A stretch of 64,000 nt of DNA from Beaufortia kweichowensis. Lineage: Eukaryota > Chordata > Actinopteri > Cypriniformes > Gastromyzontidae. The stretch lies in contig CM032806.1 in NCBI GenBank assembly GCA_019155185.1, forward strand, positions 1,562,001 through 1,626,000. The letters are read 5' to 3'. Position numbers and translations under genes: made by a program. Under the pieces are notes generated by a model that worked only from the letters and a program-made list of their open reading frames with translations, had not been told where the DNA came from and ran no database searches. Shown here piece after piece: positions 47,876-58,883 of the stretch (positions within the stretch are counted from its first letter, which is position 1; every line of letters begins with the position of its first letter).

Positions 47876-49139
47876 AATTCCACCCACAAGTGGCTAGCAC
47901 TCAAATCTACTAATATTACACATTTTTGATCACATTTCAGTCCAGTTTAATAAATGTCTGTCTCGGTTGAACAATATTATGACAGGTGCGGTTATATTGA
48001 CATTCATAAAATAAATTTATTTTAAAAGCAAATTGTCATTATTTCATCTTTTCAATCATCAGTTGTAAAACAATAATTAATTCTGAAACTTGTCAAGATA
48101 TCAGCAGATTGAATGATAATATATGAAGAATGAGTGGATATAGGTCAGAGGTATAAAAAAATCTTGTGTGACAGATGATGGTCACACACTTTCACCCATC
48201 GGGAGGTTCCACAGCTCCGCAGGACAGCTTGATGGGACATTTGCAGGAAATTACAGGCCAAATGAAGGTTAATCATTGGAAAAGCCCACCAACTGTTAAT
48301 GATATGTGACAGGAATAGACAAGAGCAGACACACAGCTTAACCATGCCAGAACAAAAAGATTTCAGTTATGAATGTGACAAAAAAGACATAAACAAAAAC
48401 ATGCCTTGTAGGATTTCTGTGAATTAAAATACACAAACCAGAAGCAATAATACCCAACAAATGAAGAAGAGATGACTCTTTAAAGAACATAAAATGGTTA
48501 TTTTATTTTAATTTTCATGTGTTCATTTATGAGGAATATGGACTGTTATGAATATGATAATTCTGAAAACAGAACTTTATCTGATTATGAAAAATCATGA
48601 TTTAAACATAAACAAATGCTTTAAAACTGAGAGAGACCTCACATGAGGATTTAAACCAGCAAATATTGACATCTGAACTATCAGTATTATAAAAACCTTT
48701 GAGAACAACTAAAATTGCCTAGATGTTTTATAAGTGATGTCAATGAAAGATAACTGTTGCCTTTTGCTACACTAAACATGTTGTTTTTTTCCCAACAATT
48801 ACAGTGTCATGTCACAAAAATATATATATATATATTTAATATATGTATTTTGTTTACTTTAATGGTTTTAGGATTCTTGAAAATGAATGTCCAGTTGCTG
48901 TGAGGACAGACCGGAGGAACTTAATGAAGAGAGAGATCTTCATGGTCAGTTGCATCATTGGCTTTCCTTTTGATCACTACCTTTCAACTTTTTAAATGAA
49001 GTGTGTAAGAAAAATGTTTAAAGAAACATCTATTAACTGACACAATCTAAGGGTTTCTAGGGTTCAGATGGGGTTGTTTTCTACAATTAAAAAGTGCCAA
49101 ACTGAAAACTTCGAAAACAATATTGCATTTGTATGTTTC
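47876..49139. other. Nothing firm
   Basis: AT-rich, with a short (TA)n at about 48821-48835. Confidence 0.35.
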
Positions 49140-49760
49140 ACAGCAATCCCATGATGCCAGTGGGCGATGGACACCGTCCTAATCAGGTCTCTGCAGAAAA
49201 CTGTGACTGTCCGTGTTGACTCTGGAAACAGCTAGAGGAAGAAAACGATTTCAAGCAGTTTGTTGATCTTAGCAAATGCTGTTTGCAATTTCCCAAAGTG
49301 AACCTGATTAATGTGGCATCCATACGGCGGTATCACATACAGCGACTTTTACCCGCTCAATATAACAATGCCGCAGGGAGCCACGCCACAGACGGAAACT
49401 CCAGGGAGCTTCTTAAAAAACCGACTGGGTCTCTACAGTGCATGAACATCACATTTCACCACCATCGTTCCAATGACCACACACTCGCCAGACTAAGATT
49501 TCTCACTTTCACACTCCTTATTTAAAAAGCACACAAAAGCTGACATATCATGGCCACAGGGGAGAAAACTAATTCCACCGCATCTCAGCAGACGCCCTTT
49601 ACCGAGTCCACGCGACAAATACAATTATCAACCGGCAACGCCGCGCCACAAGCTTTGATGCCCAATAATGAGCCTGTGCGGCAAGATTAACTTTGTTTTA
49701 TGATGCAGAACATGAAGTTATGAGGCCTGCTTTGACTGCATCCAACACTGTAATTATTAA
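49140..49760. promoter_or_regulatory. Candidate conserved non-coding element cluster
   Basis: 620 bp of GC-balanced, CpG-bearing sequence (CATACGGCGGTATCACATAC at 49320, ACCGGCAACGCCGCGCCAC at 49630, GCCCAATAATGAGCC). An 80-codon plus-strand frame has no splice support. Confidence 0.4.
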
Positions 49761-50399
49761 AGAAAGGTAAATCATAAACGCAATGATGATGACTTCAGGG
49801 AAATGTCACTGGAGAACTTCTTCAGAGTTATTATTTTTTAAAGAACACCTTTCAAACACAATGATAAATGTGTTTTTGCAGCCCGGCGAGCAGATTTTTG
49901 CTGTCACACATATTGCATCAGTTATGGCTTTAATGGTCAAAACGCTGAATAGTGGATTTCACTGGACAGGGTTTGTGACAGTATTTTTGTTTAAATACAC
50001 GCTTTTTCATTTAGATGATTCAACGATGCGAGCGCAATGACTCAAGATGTGGCAATGCTGTTCTTTTCAGATCTGATTAAGATTTTGTTTCAGATCAAAT
50101 AATAATAAGATTAGATCATTAAATACGATCAAATCGGTGTCAAAGATTAAATCACTTAGGGGTATATTTATTAGGAATATTCAAGAATATTTACACAGTC
50201 TGTCTGTATAAATCATCTGTAAAATTTGCATTACAAATGACTCAACAACTGTTTCATTCTCACAAGTCATTTAAAAGCTTTCTTAATAGTCATAATAATC
50301 ATGGTAATGAGATTCTTTATCATACATTTTAATATATCTAATAAATAAAAACTTTCATCTTTTTCTGTTTACTAGTTTTCAGTCTCTTTGGTTCATAGA
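49761..50399. other. Nothing recognised
   Basis: AT-rich. The 85-codon frame at 49783-50040 has no codon bias or splice signals. Confidence 0.35.
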
Positions 50400-50900
50400 A
50401 CTCTAACACTTTTAAAGGTCATCGTATACAATCCGTGACCACGAGAGCATAGCAAACCCTTCGCCATGATGGGAATGTTAGAGATAGTGTTTCTATCTCC
50501 AATCCATCCGGGAACGTTCGTGTAATTACTTTGGGAATGCTGAACCTCATTCTCGTGGCCTTGTTGAAGACGGTGGTCCGATTGAGGTAGATGGGGAAAT
50601 GATTAAAAGGGCTTTTTGTGCTCCGTGGAGCAAAGCTAAATCAATCCACATTGATGTATCACCGGGGTGTAATTAGCATGAGTCTACAGAGCAAAGCCGA
50701 TAATTTAGGTTGATGTGAGCAGGTGTGCCCTATCTGAAAACTGCACCAATGAAGAATGGCCCTCATCGCCAAATCTACATATATTACCCGTTCTTTGTGC
50801 TAAGACTCTCCCTTGCCACTCCTCACCTGGGTTATAAACCTGCTCTCGGGGCACGTAACCGTGCCATAGTCACCATCTTTAATGACTACAGAGAGACTCA
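50400..50900. promoter_or_regulatory. Candidate conserved non-coding element cluster
   Basis: Complex 500-bp block (CATGATGGGAATGTTAGAG, GGTGTAATTAGCATGAG at 50664, a homeodomain-like site). Composition only. Confidence 0.4.
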
Positions 50901-51682
50901 TTTGAAAGTCACGTGTTTTTGTTTGGAGGCTGTTATTCTAAACTTTTGAATCTGAATAAATAAACTCACAAAATGAATGAACTGATATTGATTGAAACGT
51001 GTGTGAGACATTTCAAACAAATACTGTGTTGTGATTGCATGAGTATCATGTATCTGCACCTTCCTTTATGAAGTCGCCCCATGCGTTCAGAACCCAGCAT
51101 TATTTTGCGATGTGTTATGTACGTCACTTCTTCTGCTTACGTGTAATGCATTGTTGTTTCTGGGCATCGCTGTAGGAGGTGAGCGTCTAACGCTCGCTCC
51201 ATGAGCTACATAGAAACATACTTACAATAGTGCTGTTGCCAGGGAGATTGATAGTCCCCGTAGAAACGTGGCTGGCAGTAATCATGAATGTGATGTTCCC
51301 ACATGCTAGAACAACACAAAGGGCAGAGAAACAACGTCCTGCTGTTACACTGATGCTTTATTTGGGTTGAAGTGAGTTACGGATGCTGCAGGGACGGGTT
51401 CTGTTACTGCAAACTGATAAAAAGATGCTGTTTATGGAACATGCACTTTTTAGGTGACAAATATCAAAATATACTGGAGACTGGTCATTTATATATACTG
51501 TAAACACTGGTGAACTCATTTTTACATTTCATTTAAAGAGTTTCCTAAAAGTTGCTCTTTCATAGCTCAAGGGGATATAGAAAGTATTAACTTTTAAAAC
51601 ATGGAAAGATGATTCTTTTAAAATTCTTTAAGAGGCATAAAAATAGAAACAGTAAAACAAAAATAGCCAGTAAATGCAGATA
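50901..51682. other. Nothing firm
   Basis: Bases 51060-51320 are somewhat complex; the remainder is AT-rich. Confidence 0.3.
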
Positions 51683-51740
51683 AATAATAAATGTGGATTG
51701 CTTTGCTCAGATCATTTGGTCTGTAGAATTTGATAATAAG
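51683..51740 (+). repeat. Short dispersed repeat, copy 3
   Basis: AATAATAAATGTGGATTGC then TTTGCTCAGATCATTTGGT, matching 41080-41135 and 42172-42225. Confidence 0.6.
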
Positions 51741-51900
51741 TATAAATTAGGTCATATAAATGTGTAATTTGTTTGTTAAACATATGCAATCCAAATACTC
51801 CAAGACATCAGATTTGTTCAATTCCATTTATTGGATAATAGCTCATACACATTATTGGTAATGCCATGACACGTGTTGATGAATGAGTGAAGGGGTGTAA

Positions 51901-52137
51901 GTGGATGCTATAGATTGGACAAGTCAAATTATCCTTGAGCAGCTGGACAGATTCCAGAGGTCAACAGAACCAACGGCTCTTGTGATTAGACACATGATGC
52001 AGAAATCACTAAATAAGCTGCAATGTATAAGAGCCGCACACAAAATCAACAAAGCTGTTGAGTTCATAAGGGCATATGTTTCACGCGCACGCAACATTAA
52101 TCCTGATCAACGTGCCACTCTGGAGCTTTATTTTTAA
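51901..52137 (+). pseudogene. Coding-like fragment, unknown protein (gene relic or last exon)
   Basis: I do not recognise the protein. The frame from 51901 (after a TAA at 51898) runs 78 codons to TAA at 52135. The peptide is strikingly protein-like: helical heptad-like spacing of Ile/Leu/Val/Met with Arg, Gln and Lys (QIILEQLDRFQRS, AVEFIRAYVSRAR), balanced acids and bases, and a C-terminal ATLELYF. It opens with GTG and there is no ATG in a good context, no upstream exon and no strong acceptor (GGGTGTAAG at 51900 is weak). A 3'-truncated copy of a cellular gene, a transposon ORF relic or a real last exon are all possible. A MITE begins 150 bp downstream. Confidence 0.4.
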
Positions 52138-52289
52138 CTTACAGTCACATTTATTGATTTTATAGCATGAACAACAATAGATTGTATAAAGCCGTTGATG
52201 AATTACTGAATAAGACCGATCTATAGCTGATTCTGCGACATGAGCACCAGATATTAATCTAAGGGTTATATTCAGCAGGTATGGAAATT

Positions 52290-52560
52290 AAAGGGATACT
52301 TCACCCAAAAATGTAGTTGTTTTCATAATTTATTTACCCTCTTGTCATTTCAAACCTGTATGACTTTCTTACTTCTGCAGAACACAAAAGAAGATATTTT
52401 GAAGAATGTTGATAATCAAACAACATTGACTCCTATTGACTTCCATTTTATAAACACAAAACCACCGAGTCATTTCTCAAAATATCTTCAATTGTGTTCC
52501 ACAGAGAAAAGAGTCATATACAGCTTTGGAATAACATGAGGGGAAATAAATAAGGATTTT
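52290..52560. repeat. Fold-back MITE, family 1 (near full length)
   Basis: AAAGGGATACTTCACCCAAA, CTTACTTCTGCAGAACACAA, AAGAAGATATTTTGAAGAATG, a central CATTGACTCCTATTGACTTC, then a returning AAAATATCTTCAATTGTGTTC arm and GGAATAACATGAGGGGAAAT. The 65-codon open frame here is the repeat. Confidence 0.93.
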
Positions 52561-52592
52561 TTTTATGAATACAATCAACACAAAGCTACTGT

Positions 52593-52690
52593 AATATAAA
52601 AAAATGCAATATGAATATTATAATTAAAATAAAACCATAGACAAATAATAAATGTACAATATTCAAAAACATTTCCCGATCATATTCTGC
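52593..52690 (+). repeat. Fragment shared with the Tc1-like element at 56453
   Basis: ATAGACAAATAATAAATGTAC then AATATTCAAAAACATTTCC is almost identical to 56898-56940, over about 80 bp at roughly 90% or better by eye. It is much closer than other repeat pairs here, so a recent mobilisation or local conversion. Confidence 0.8.
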
Positions 52691-53199
52691 TATTTTGCTT
52701 TCTTGTTGAAAAAAACTGACCAGTTTTCCATACGGTCAGCAGTTCTGGTATTTTTCACCACTTATTTGTCCTCAATCTGTGAGCTTTCATGTATTCTAGT
52801 GTGAAGTCCCTGCAACCATAATGATGTGAGTTACACACTTCTCACTTTTAGAGAAAACAACTCCTCTACATCTCTCAGATCTTGCTTACACCCATCATAA
52901 TCTACAGTTATCTCTACACTGAAACATGACCGCAGTGTGTTTTCTCTCTTTCTCTGTGTCTGTGTTTCTACACAGTATGTAAGATCATACGCTGCCCTGA
53001 ATCTCTGCTGGAGAATGTACAGTCTACACGCACCATTAGACAAATCTTTCTGTGTAAGGCAGACCAGAAATATCAGCTCAAGAGCACAGACAGACATGTA
53101 AATGACAGAATGCTATAGCGATGAAATCTAACTGGCCTGTCAGGACTGACTGGTAGATGGCGTAACTAAACCATTCTGGGGCCATAACTATTCTTTTAA
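52691..53199. other. No gene; possible CTCF site
   Basis: An open minus-strand frame at 52831-53097 is unsupported. CTGGTAGATGGCG at 53150-53162 resembles the CTCF core with a few mismatches. Confidence 0.3.
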
Positions 53200-53460
53200 A
53201 TAAAGAAGGTATACTTCAAGTTTTATTAAATGTAGTTCAAGAAAAGTTCAAGTATGTCTTTTGTATATTTTATGTAGCAAGTAAACTTGAAAGTGTTCCA
53301 TATCAGTAGTACTAAATTGTTCCACTATACTTTAAAGTTTGCTCCAAGTGTAAAAGTAGTAAACTTTAAGAACACTGCAGTGTATTGTGGTGTACAGTAA
53401 ACTTAAACTTAATTCATTCAAGTTTTATTAATACTGTAGTATACCTAACTTCTTTTTTGT
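53200..53460. repeat. Fold-back MITE, family 5 (GTATACTTCAAG type)
   Basis: The left end AAAGAAGGTATACTTCAAG faces a right end GTATACCTAACTTCTTT, whose complement is AAAGAAGTTAGGTATAC. The interior has AAGTTCAAGTATG, AGTAAACTTGAAAG and TACTTTAAAGTTTG. No coding capacity. Confidence 0.75.
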
Positions 53461-53587
53461 ATGTGAAAATATGTGAAACTATGAATGAATGTTAAAAATA
53501 AACAGTAAGGTATTTTTTACGCTGCATAATTGGCTTGATTGAAAATGACTGAGCTTGAGTTTGCTTCACATTTAACGTCTCATTGTT

Positions 53588-53648
53588 TAAATGGTTCTTT
53601 TGCCGGAGCAAAAATGCTTCTTCTATGGCATCGCTGTGAAGAATGCTT
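53588..53648. repeat. MITE family 3, end fragment
   Basis: AAATGGTTCTTTTGCCGGAG and CTTCTATGGCATCGCTGTGA. It supplies the last 9 codons of a 167-codon minus-strand frame, one reason that frame is rejected. Confidence 0.75.
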
Positions 53649-53779
53649 TCTTTTTCTGTGTGTAAATATTCACTAGTTGTTTAGCTAAATGATCATATTT
53701 GATTATTGGATGGTTTAAATATTTCAAGTTTGAATGTCTAATACAAGAGTAAAACAATAAAGCCCCTGTTTGTGACCTA

Positions 53780-54130
53780 ACAGTTTTCATAGCACTTGCA
53801 TAGGTGATCAGCTTCATTCTTGACTTGTTTGTGAGGCGCGAGTCCCTGCGGCAGACTGGATGAATGCTGAATGACAGCAGGAGGAAGGGCTTTTTCAGAG
53901 GAATACAGTAAAGTGAAGCTCCCTCACGGAGCCGTGCACCCTGACAGCTGAACGCGTCTGTTTGAACCCGCGCAAACACCTCGCTTATTCTGAACGTGTC
54001 TTCACGACTGAGGGAATCTGAGCTCGCGTGGCTCTTTCTGACAGCTGGTATGAAGGGGAGGGTGCGAGCATTAAATGGCTGCCACGCCGGATCCGATGCC
54101 TGCTGTGCAGAACCGTATTTTGGCATTTAC
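53780..54130. promoter_or_regulatory. CpG-richer island, possible promoter or enhancer
   Basis: GGCGCGAGTCCCTGCGGCAG (53837), CCTCACGGAGCCGTGCACCC, GAACGCGTCTG and GCCACGCCGGATCCG give one of the highest local CpG densities of the window. The long minus-strand frame over it is explained by the lower stop frequency at higher GC. No TATA or clear donor was found. Confidence 0.4.
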
Positions 54131-55879
54131 TTGTCAGGCATATACAAACACAGATAACACACCTGGACAGAAGGTTTGTTTGTCCAGAATGAGTTTTGCA
54201 TGGTGGTTTTATTATGGACCTTTTAAAAGTCTTAGTATTAGTGTTCTTTTTTAAATGATGTCGGACCTTGGGCCCGAAACGAAAGGAGCTGTCTGCTAAT
54301 TCAGCCTGACTGGGAATTGAACAACAATTACTTGACTGAAATTAGATCTCATTCTGTCTAAACTCCCTGAAGTCTTGCTTAACAAACAAGGTTTTCCTTT
54401 TTACTCTGAAAGCATTTGGTTGTACGTTCATCGTGTTTTTTGTCTGTTCAGAAAAGTTACATAGATAATAAGATGGAATTTCTTATTCAATAGCTTAACA
54501 GCTTCCATCTAATGTGTCGCACTTTGTGCTTTTGTAACATAATTTGAGATACAAAAAGACATTGATGTATGACCTCCACAGCTTCTCTTTTGTTAGACTG
54601 TTAAACTGACAGTAAAATGATTTTAAGTGGAAACATTTGTGCACGAAGCCAAGAGCGAAAGATTTCTTCAAAGCTATGTTTCATTTTAGTACCTTTCAGT
54701 AACTCATTTGTAGCCCATTACAACCTTTAGGTTCACTTGTTTTTACCGTCTTTGTTAATTAAGTGTTAGATTTCCTACATTTGTGTTACAGGTGGCCGGT
54801 GGTGCGGATTAACTAACATCCTTATTAGCAGAAAAAGGTCATCGAGTAAATGTTTTACCTTGGAGGATCACATTGATGGAGAAAACCTGAATAGGGTTGA
54901 ACTGAATTCATTGAAGATTCAATCAGATATGTACAGAGACGTCTGTAATAAAAGTAATCCATTAATTAAATATTGCGAACATTGGTGGTTTTGTATGTAT
55001 CATGAAATCGATTTCTCTTCAGACACACTGTATTTTATTATTTACAGTTAGTCTGAGCAACTTTTTTTTTATTTCTCCAAGGATCTTCAGTGCCGATCCT
55101 TTTATTCAGCTAAATAAAAGCAAAGGTAATAAATAACCTGTAATATTTAAAGAGGCGTACATGCAATTGAGGTCATTGACATATCTATTCAAATGTACTG
55201 TTATCACTTTAGGAAACAAAGGCAGATTTTACCGCTTCAATAAACTTTTTTAATTATCTATCTTAACAGAAAGTTTGCTGCACATGAACGATCTAAACTT
55301 GCTTCTTCTAACCCCAAAACATGTTGAAAAGACATACAGTAAAATGTCTGACCAATTGAAAGTTTTTTAGCATCAGTTTTTCTATACTGTAGATGCTAAC
55401 AAGGTGTTTGATAAACTACTAGTACATCAATACACTTCAAATTAAATGTTCAATTACAACCAATATACATTTCAGCAAGATTTAGCAAGACAAGAAATTA
55501 ATTGATGGACTTTATCCAACACATATGTGACACATTCAATGAAAAGAAATGTATTATTTTATCTGAATTAGGTAGTCCAAAAAACATTCCTCAAACTTAT
55601 CTTCAAAATAAAGGGTCAGTTTTAAAGGAATAAATAACTTGATTTAATTTGTTTTTATATTTTAAGGCTAATCTTGTTTGTGAATCGCCTCTTTGTCAAA
55701 CACATCTTTCATAAATGCTTTTTGGTGGCAACCACCCATGAAGATTCGGTACATTTGCATTTGTTTTCTGTGCATCAGTGCGGCATGTCCAGAGCTTTTC
55801 ATCACAACACAGATCAGCCTTCTGTGAGCCTGAATGCACAAACAATCTATTCCATAGATGCATGAACCTGCTGTTGTCT
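54131..55879. other. Nothing firm
   Basis: AT-rich. A more complex patch at 54785-54870 and GC-poor sequence elsewhere. Confidence 0.3.
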
Positions 55880-56120
55880 TATTGTCCTTGATCATCTGTG
55901 TTCACAATAGCGATGGACAGCTTTCCTCCAGACGCCTGCAGAGTAGCAGAATTGACATGATTGCTGCTTCCCGGCTGTATTGTCAGGCAGCGACAGCAAC
56001 GGATTACAGATATGAGCTTTAGCGTCCATTATCTCTAATTAGACGGACTGTACGGAGCCGATAGAGACGGCCACTTTGGAAATGATGTTGTTGACCCTGA
56101 TATTAGGAGGTCATGTGCTC
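55880..56120. promoter_or_regulatory. Candidate conserved non-coding element
   Basis: GC-balanced block with TATCTCTAATTAGACGG at 56030 (homeodomain-like) and GGCAGCGACAGCAACGG. Composition only. Confidence 0.4.
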
Positions 56121-56452
56121 TTTAAACTTTTGTTTATTCATGAACTGTTTCATAGGTGGGTGGGCAGACAGACTTCTTATGTAAACCTATGAACACTCCA
56201 GAGACCTGTTTAGATCCACTTTCAATGGTCACTTGCATTTCAATTGGATTTTTTCTTTGGACACCTACCTTGTACTTTAGACCGGGGCAGTGAATGGGAT
56301 GTAGACTATCTGCACATTTTTGCTAATGTCTTGGCCTGTTGCTTGGCAATAGTTTTCATCCATCCAAGGTGATGCATTCATCTTGTGTACAAACAGCACA
56401 AAGATACTGTCAATGTAAAATAACAGTCCAGTCAAATCAGCCAAATAAGGTA
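56121..56452. other. Nothing recognised
   Basis: Unique-looking spacer up to the Tc1-like element. Confidence 0.35.
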
Positions 56453-56984
56453 CAGTACCAGTCAAAAGTCTAGAAATCATTTTTTTAGAATAGACTCTTT
56501 AAAACCACGAAATAACACACTGTGGAAATTATGTTGAGACTAAAAGCATCTAAAATAAATGTTCACTATGTTATTTTATCATCTTTAAAAGTAGTCACTC
56601 TCTATCTAGAATTTGTAAAATCATCCACATTTTATCATCAGCTTCTTGAAGTCTCAACCTGAGAATCTTTTTAAACAGAACTGAAGGAATTTCCATCTGT
56701 GTTTGTCACTTATGGCCTTTTATTTATTATTTGCTCCAAGTAATCCATTTCAAAAATATTTTTTAAATAAAATTATAGTTTTCTAAAGAAAGAAATGAAT
56801 ATGTTGGCACAATATATTTTCGTCTACAAAAGTAATTTCAAACAGTAAAACAATCAACTGAAAACTACTGTAATATTAAAATAATTAAAATAAAATCATA
56901 GACAAATAATAAATGTACAATATTCAAAAACATTTCCTGATCACATTCATAGTCAGTTGTGTCTAAACTTTTAAATGGTACTGT
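56453..56984. mobile_element. Tc1-like non-autonomous element with TA target site
   Basis: The left end TA|CAGTACCAGTCAAAAGTC and the right end TAAACTTTTAAATGGTACTG|TA form imperfect terminal inverted repeats (complement of the right end CAGTACCATTTAAAAGTTTA). TA dinucleotides flank both sides at 56451-56452 and 56985-56986, as for Tc1/mariner insertion. At 532 bp there is no room for a transposase, and only unrelated short frames occur. The internal AAATAACACACTGTGGAAAT and CTAGAATTTGT words match the fish family seen next to CAGTACCAGTCAAAAGTTTG ends. Confidence 0.88.
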
Positions 56985-57034
56985 ATATTAATATACGTTT
57001 TTCCTTGAAATCGCTGTCAATCCCACAATCCCAT

Positions 57035-57260
57035 CTCTTATGATCGGAGGTCCGAATCTTTTTCGTGAACCGATTCTTTTAGACGGTTTGTTCCTAACGT
57101 GTTCGTTCGGACCGGTACTTTTACGACGTCAAGAAATGACGTCATCCACACTGAATCATTCACTTTGGTTGTTGCTGACTCGAGACTCGAACTGGTTCAA
57201 ACGATTCAGTTCGAATCAAAAAATGATTCTTTCACGAACCGAACAATGTGACGGTGACGC
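57035..57260. repeat. GAACCGATTC fold-back sequence with CRE
   Basis: TTCGTGAACCGATTCTTTTAG at 57062 is mirrored by AATGATTCTTTCACGAACCG at 57221. Between them are TTCGTTCGGACCGGTAC and CGAACTGGTTCAAACGATTC. A perfect TGACGTCA lies at 57137-57144. I recall similar GAATCGTTCACG sequences in fish repeats, but cannot place it in a family. Confidence 0.55.
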
Positions 57261-58208
57261 TCGGCTTCCGTAGAAAATAATTTCACCTGAAAAGGCTCCA
57301 AAACCATGACAGGTTGTTGCGAACGAGGATCTTTGTAATCATGAAAAGTAAATACAGACATGTGTGTTAAAAACGACTCCTTTCCCATTAGGTGGGTGAT
57401 TTATTCAGCATTATATGATTTTGTCAAATAACCAGTTTGTGATTTGTTTACAAGCTAAGTGCGTTGCATTATTTTAATTATAATATACAGGCTGTTCCTT
57501 AAGGTTTGCCCTTCAGTTGTACCCTTCTGTATGATGTAGTGTCCAGGTGAGATGAGGGAACAGAATGATGTCTGTTGTTTAAATGGGGTATGACATTGCA
57601 CAAAAGTTTGAGAAGCTTTGCAATGAGCTAATAATATTTTATCCAAGTGGCTTCCGCGTTTACAACTCATTTTACTTGAGTATTTAATTTGACCATTAAG
57701 TCTTTATGTGTGTGTGGTCGTAGCTGTTGTTTAATAACTTACAGTAAACTTATTTTTGTAATTTGCTTGAACAATGTGATGTTACCTTACTTTCATATTA
57801 TGTACTGCATTGGCATTCATTTGGCATTTAAATGTGGCTTGTATGTCCAAAAAATAATTTTAGATGGTCTGCTGTAGTGTACAATGCAATGCAACCAAGG
57901 GTGTTAAAGTTACGATTTACAGTACACTTAAGATATTATTTCATTGTATTATTTCTAAGTATATCCAACCTCCAATCTTCTTTTAGTATTTAAAAGAAGC
58001 ATTACATAATAAATGCATAGCCATTTACCCCAATGCAAGGAGCGTTAAACTCCACATTTACGCCTCTAAAACATCATCAATCACGTGCGCCCCTAACTGC
58101 AATTACTCCATATGAATATTTGATGTCGTCATTTCAAAGAAGCATTCATAAATACTTATCCTTAGGGGTAGATGATGTGAATGGGGAATGCATATTCCTC
58201 CTTTCTCA
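57261..58208. other. Nothing firm
   Basis: Mixed to AT-rich sequence. Confidence 0.3.
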
Positions 58209-58221
58209 CCAGAAGAGGGCA
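58209..58221 (+). promoter_or_regulatory. Candidate CTCF core site
   Basis: CCAGAAGAGGGCA fits the CTCF consensus (CCASYAGRKGGCR) except at one position. It stands about 270 bp before the predicted start site of the candidate 5' exon that follows. Confidence 0.4.
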
Positions 58222-58479
58222 ATCCGATGCATCGCACTCGTAAAAGAAGGTTAAGCAATAGTGTGAGTGCTGCACCAGTGCCGAGTGCATCTCTCTCTTT
58301 CTCACACAAGCTCTCCTAAAAAAGGTTTTTATTTGGTTACAGATGTTTGAAGAAAGAACAGCAAGCTAATTGTGGCTTACGTAGCACAGTTTGTGAGCTT
58401 CTTAAAGATCAACGGAATACATCAGTCATTTTGCGCACAGCCTACAGGACATAAAAAGATTTTTGGCATCTTTCTTCGG

Positions 58480-58883
58480 CTTTCTTCACAGCTGCGCACC
58501 TTACCCGATGGAGCGCTTTTGCGCACATCTCTCGAAACTTTCCAACCAAGCGGAGGCTTTTTGAATGTAAAGGATATAACTGATACGCACGAATACAGTC
58601 TGGAAATGATTTTCTTTGGACGTTCTGATTAAGCAAGTGTCAACGATTGTATTTTTGGAGAGCTCTTACGGTTTTCACTTGGACATGTTGCGTAATGGCG
58701 CAACTGCGGGATTGAAATAGCGCTTGTTGCCGGAGTTTTCCCAACATTGCCGACATCTCTGGCACCGCAGCTTTGGGCAGGTGCTTCTTTCTGCCTGTGT
58801 TAAAAGACGGTGCCATGCGGGATCGGGTATCACCCATCGGAGCTCTGTAAACCCTGCTGGAAATCTGAGTTACGCAGAGATGG
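58480..58883 (+). promoter_or_regulatory. Candidate promoter and 5' untranslated first exon
   Basis: ATAAAAAG at 58451-58458 is a TATA-like word; about 30 bp downstream a pyrimidine-rich TTTCTTCGGCTTTCTTCAC offers start sites near 58480. From there to 58883 the sequence is CpG-bearing and complex, and ends at a good donor (GAGATGG|GTATGT). At least five upstream ATGs each open short frames that stop quickly, including an 18-codon frame at 58508-58564; the last ATG, at 58880, lies directly before the donor and could be the true start, leaving one base to the next exon. This architecture is typical of a long, translationally regulated 5' UTR of a vertebrate regulatory or signalling gene. No downstream exon was identified in the remaining 5 kb. 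The gene is unknown. Confidence 0.35.

Noticed and set aside
52342..52539. 65-codon open frame
   Set aside because: Lies wholly in MITE family 1; the same translated words recur at 18882-19118.
53623..54126. 167-codon minus-strand open frame, longest in the window
   Set aside because: Its 3' end lies in MITE family 3 sequence, codon use is unremarkable, no splice or promoter signals flank it, and local GC-richness lowers stop frequency.
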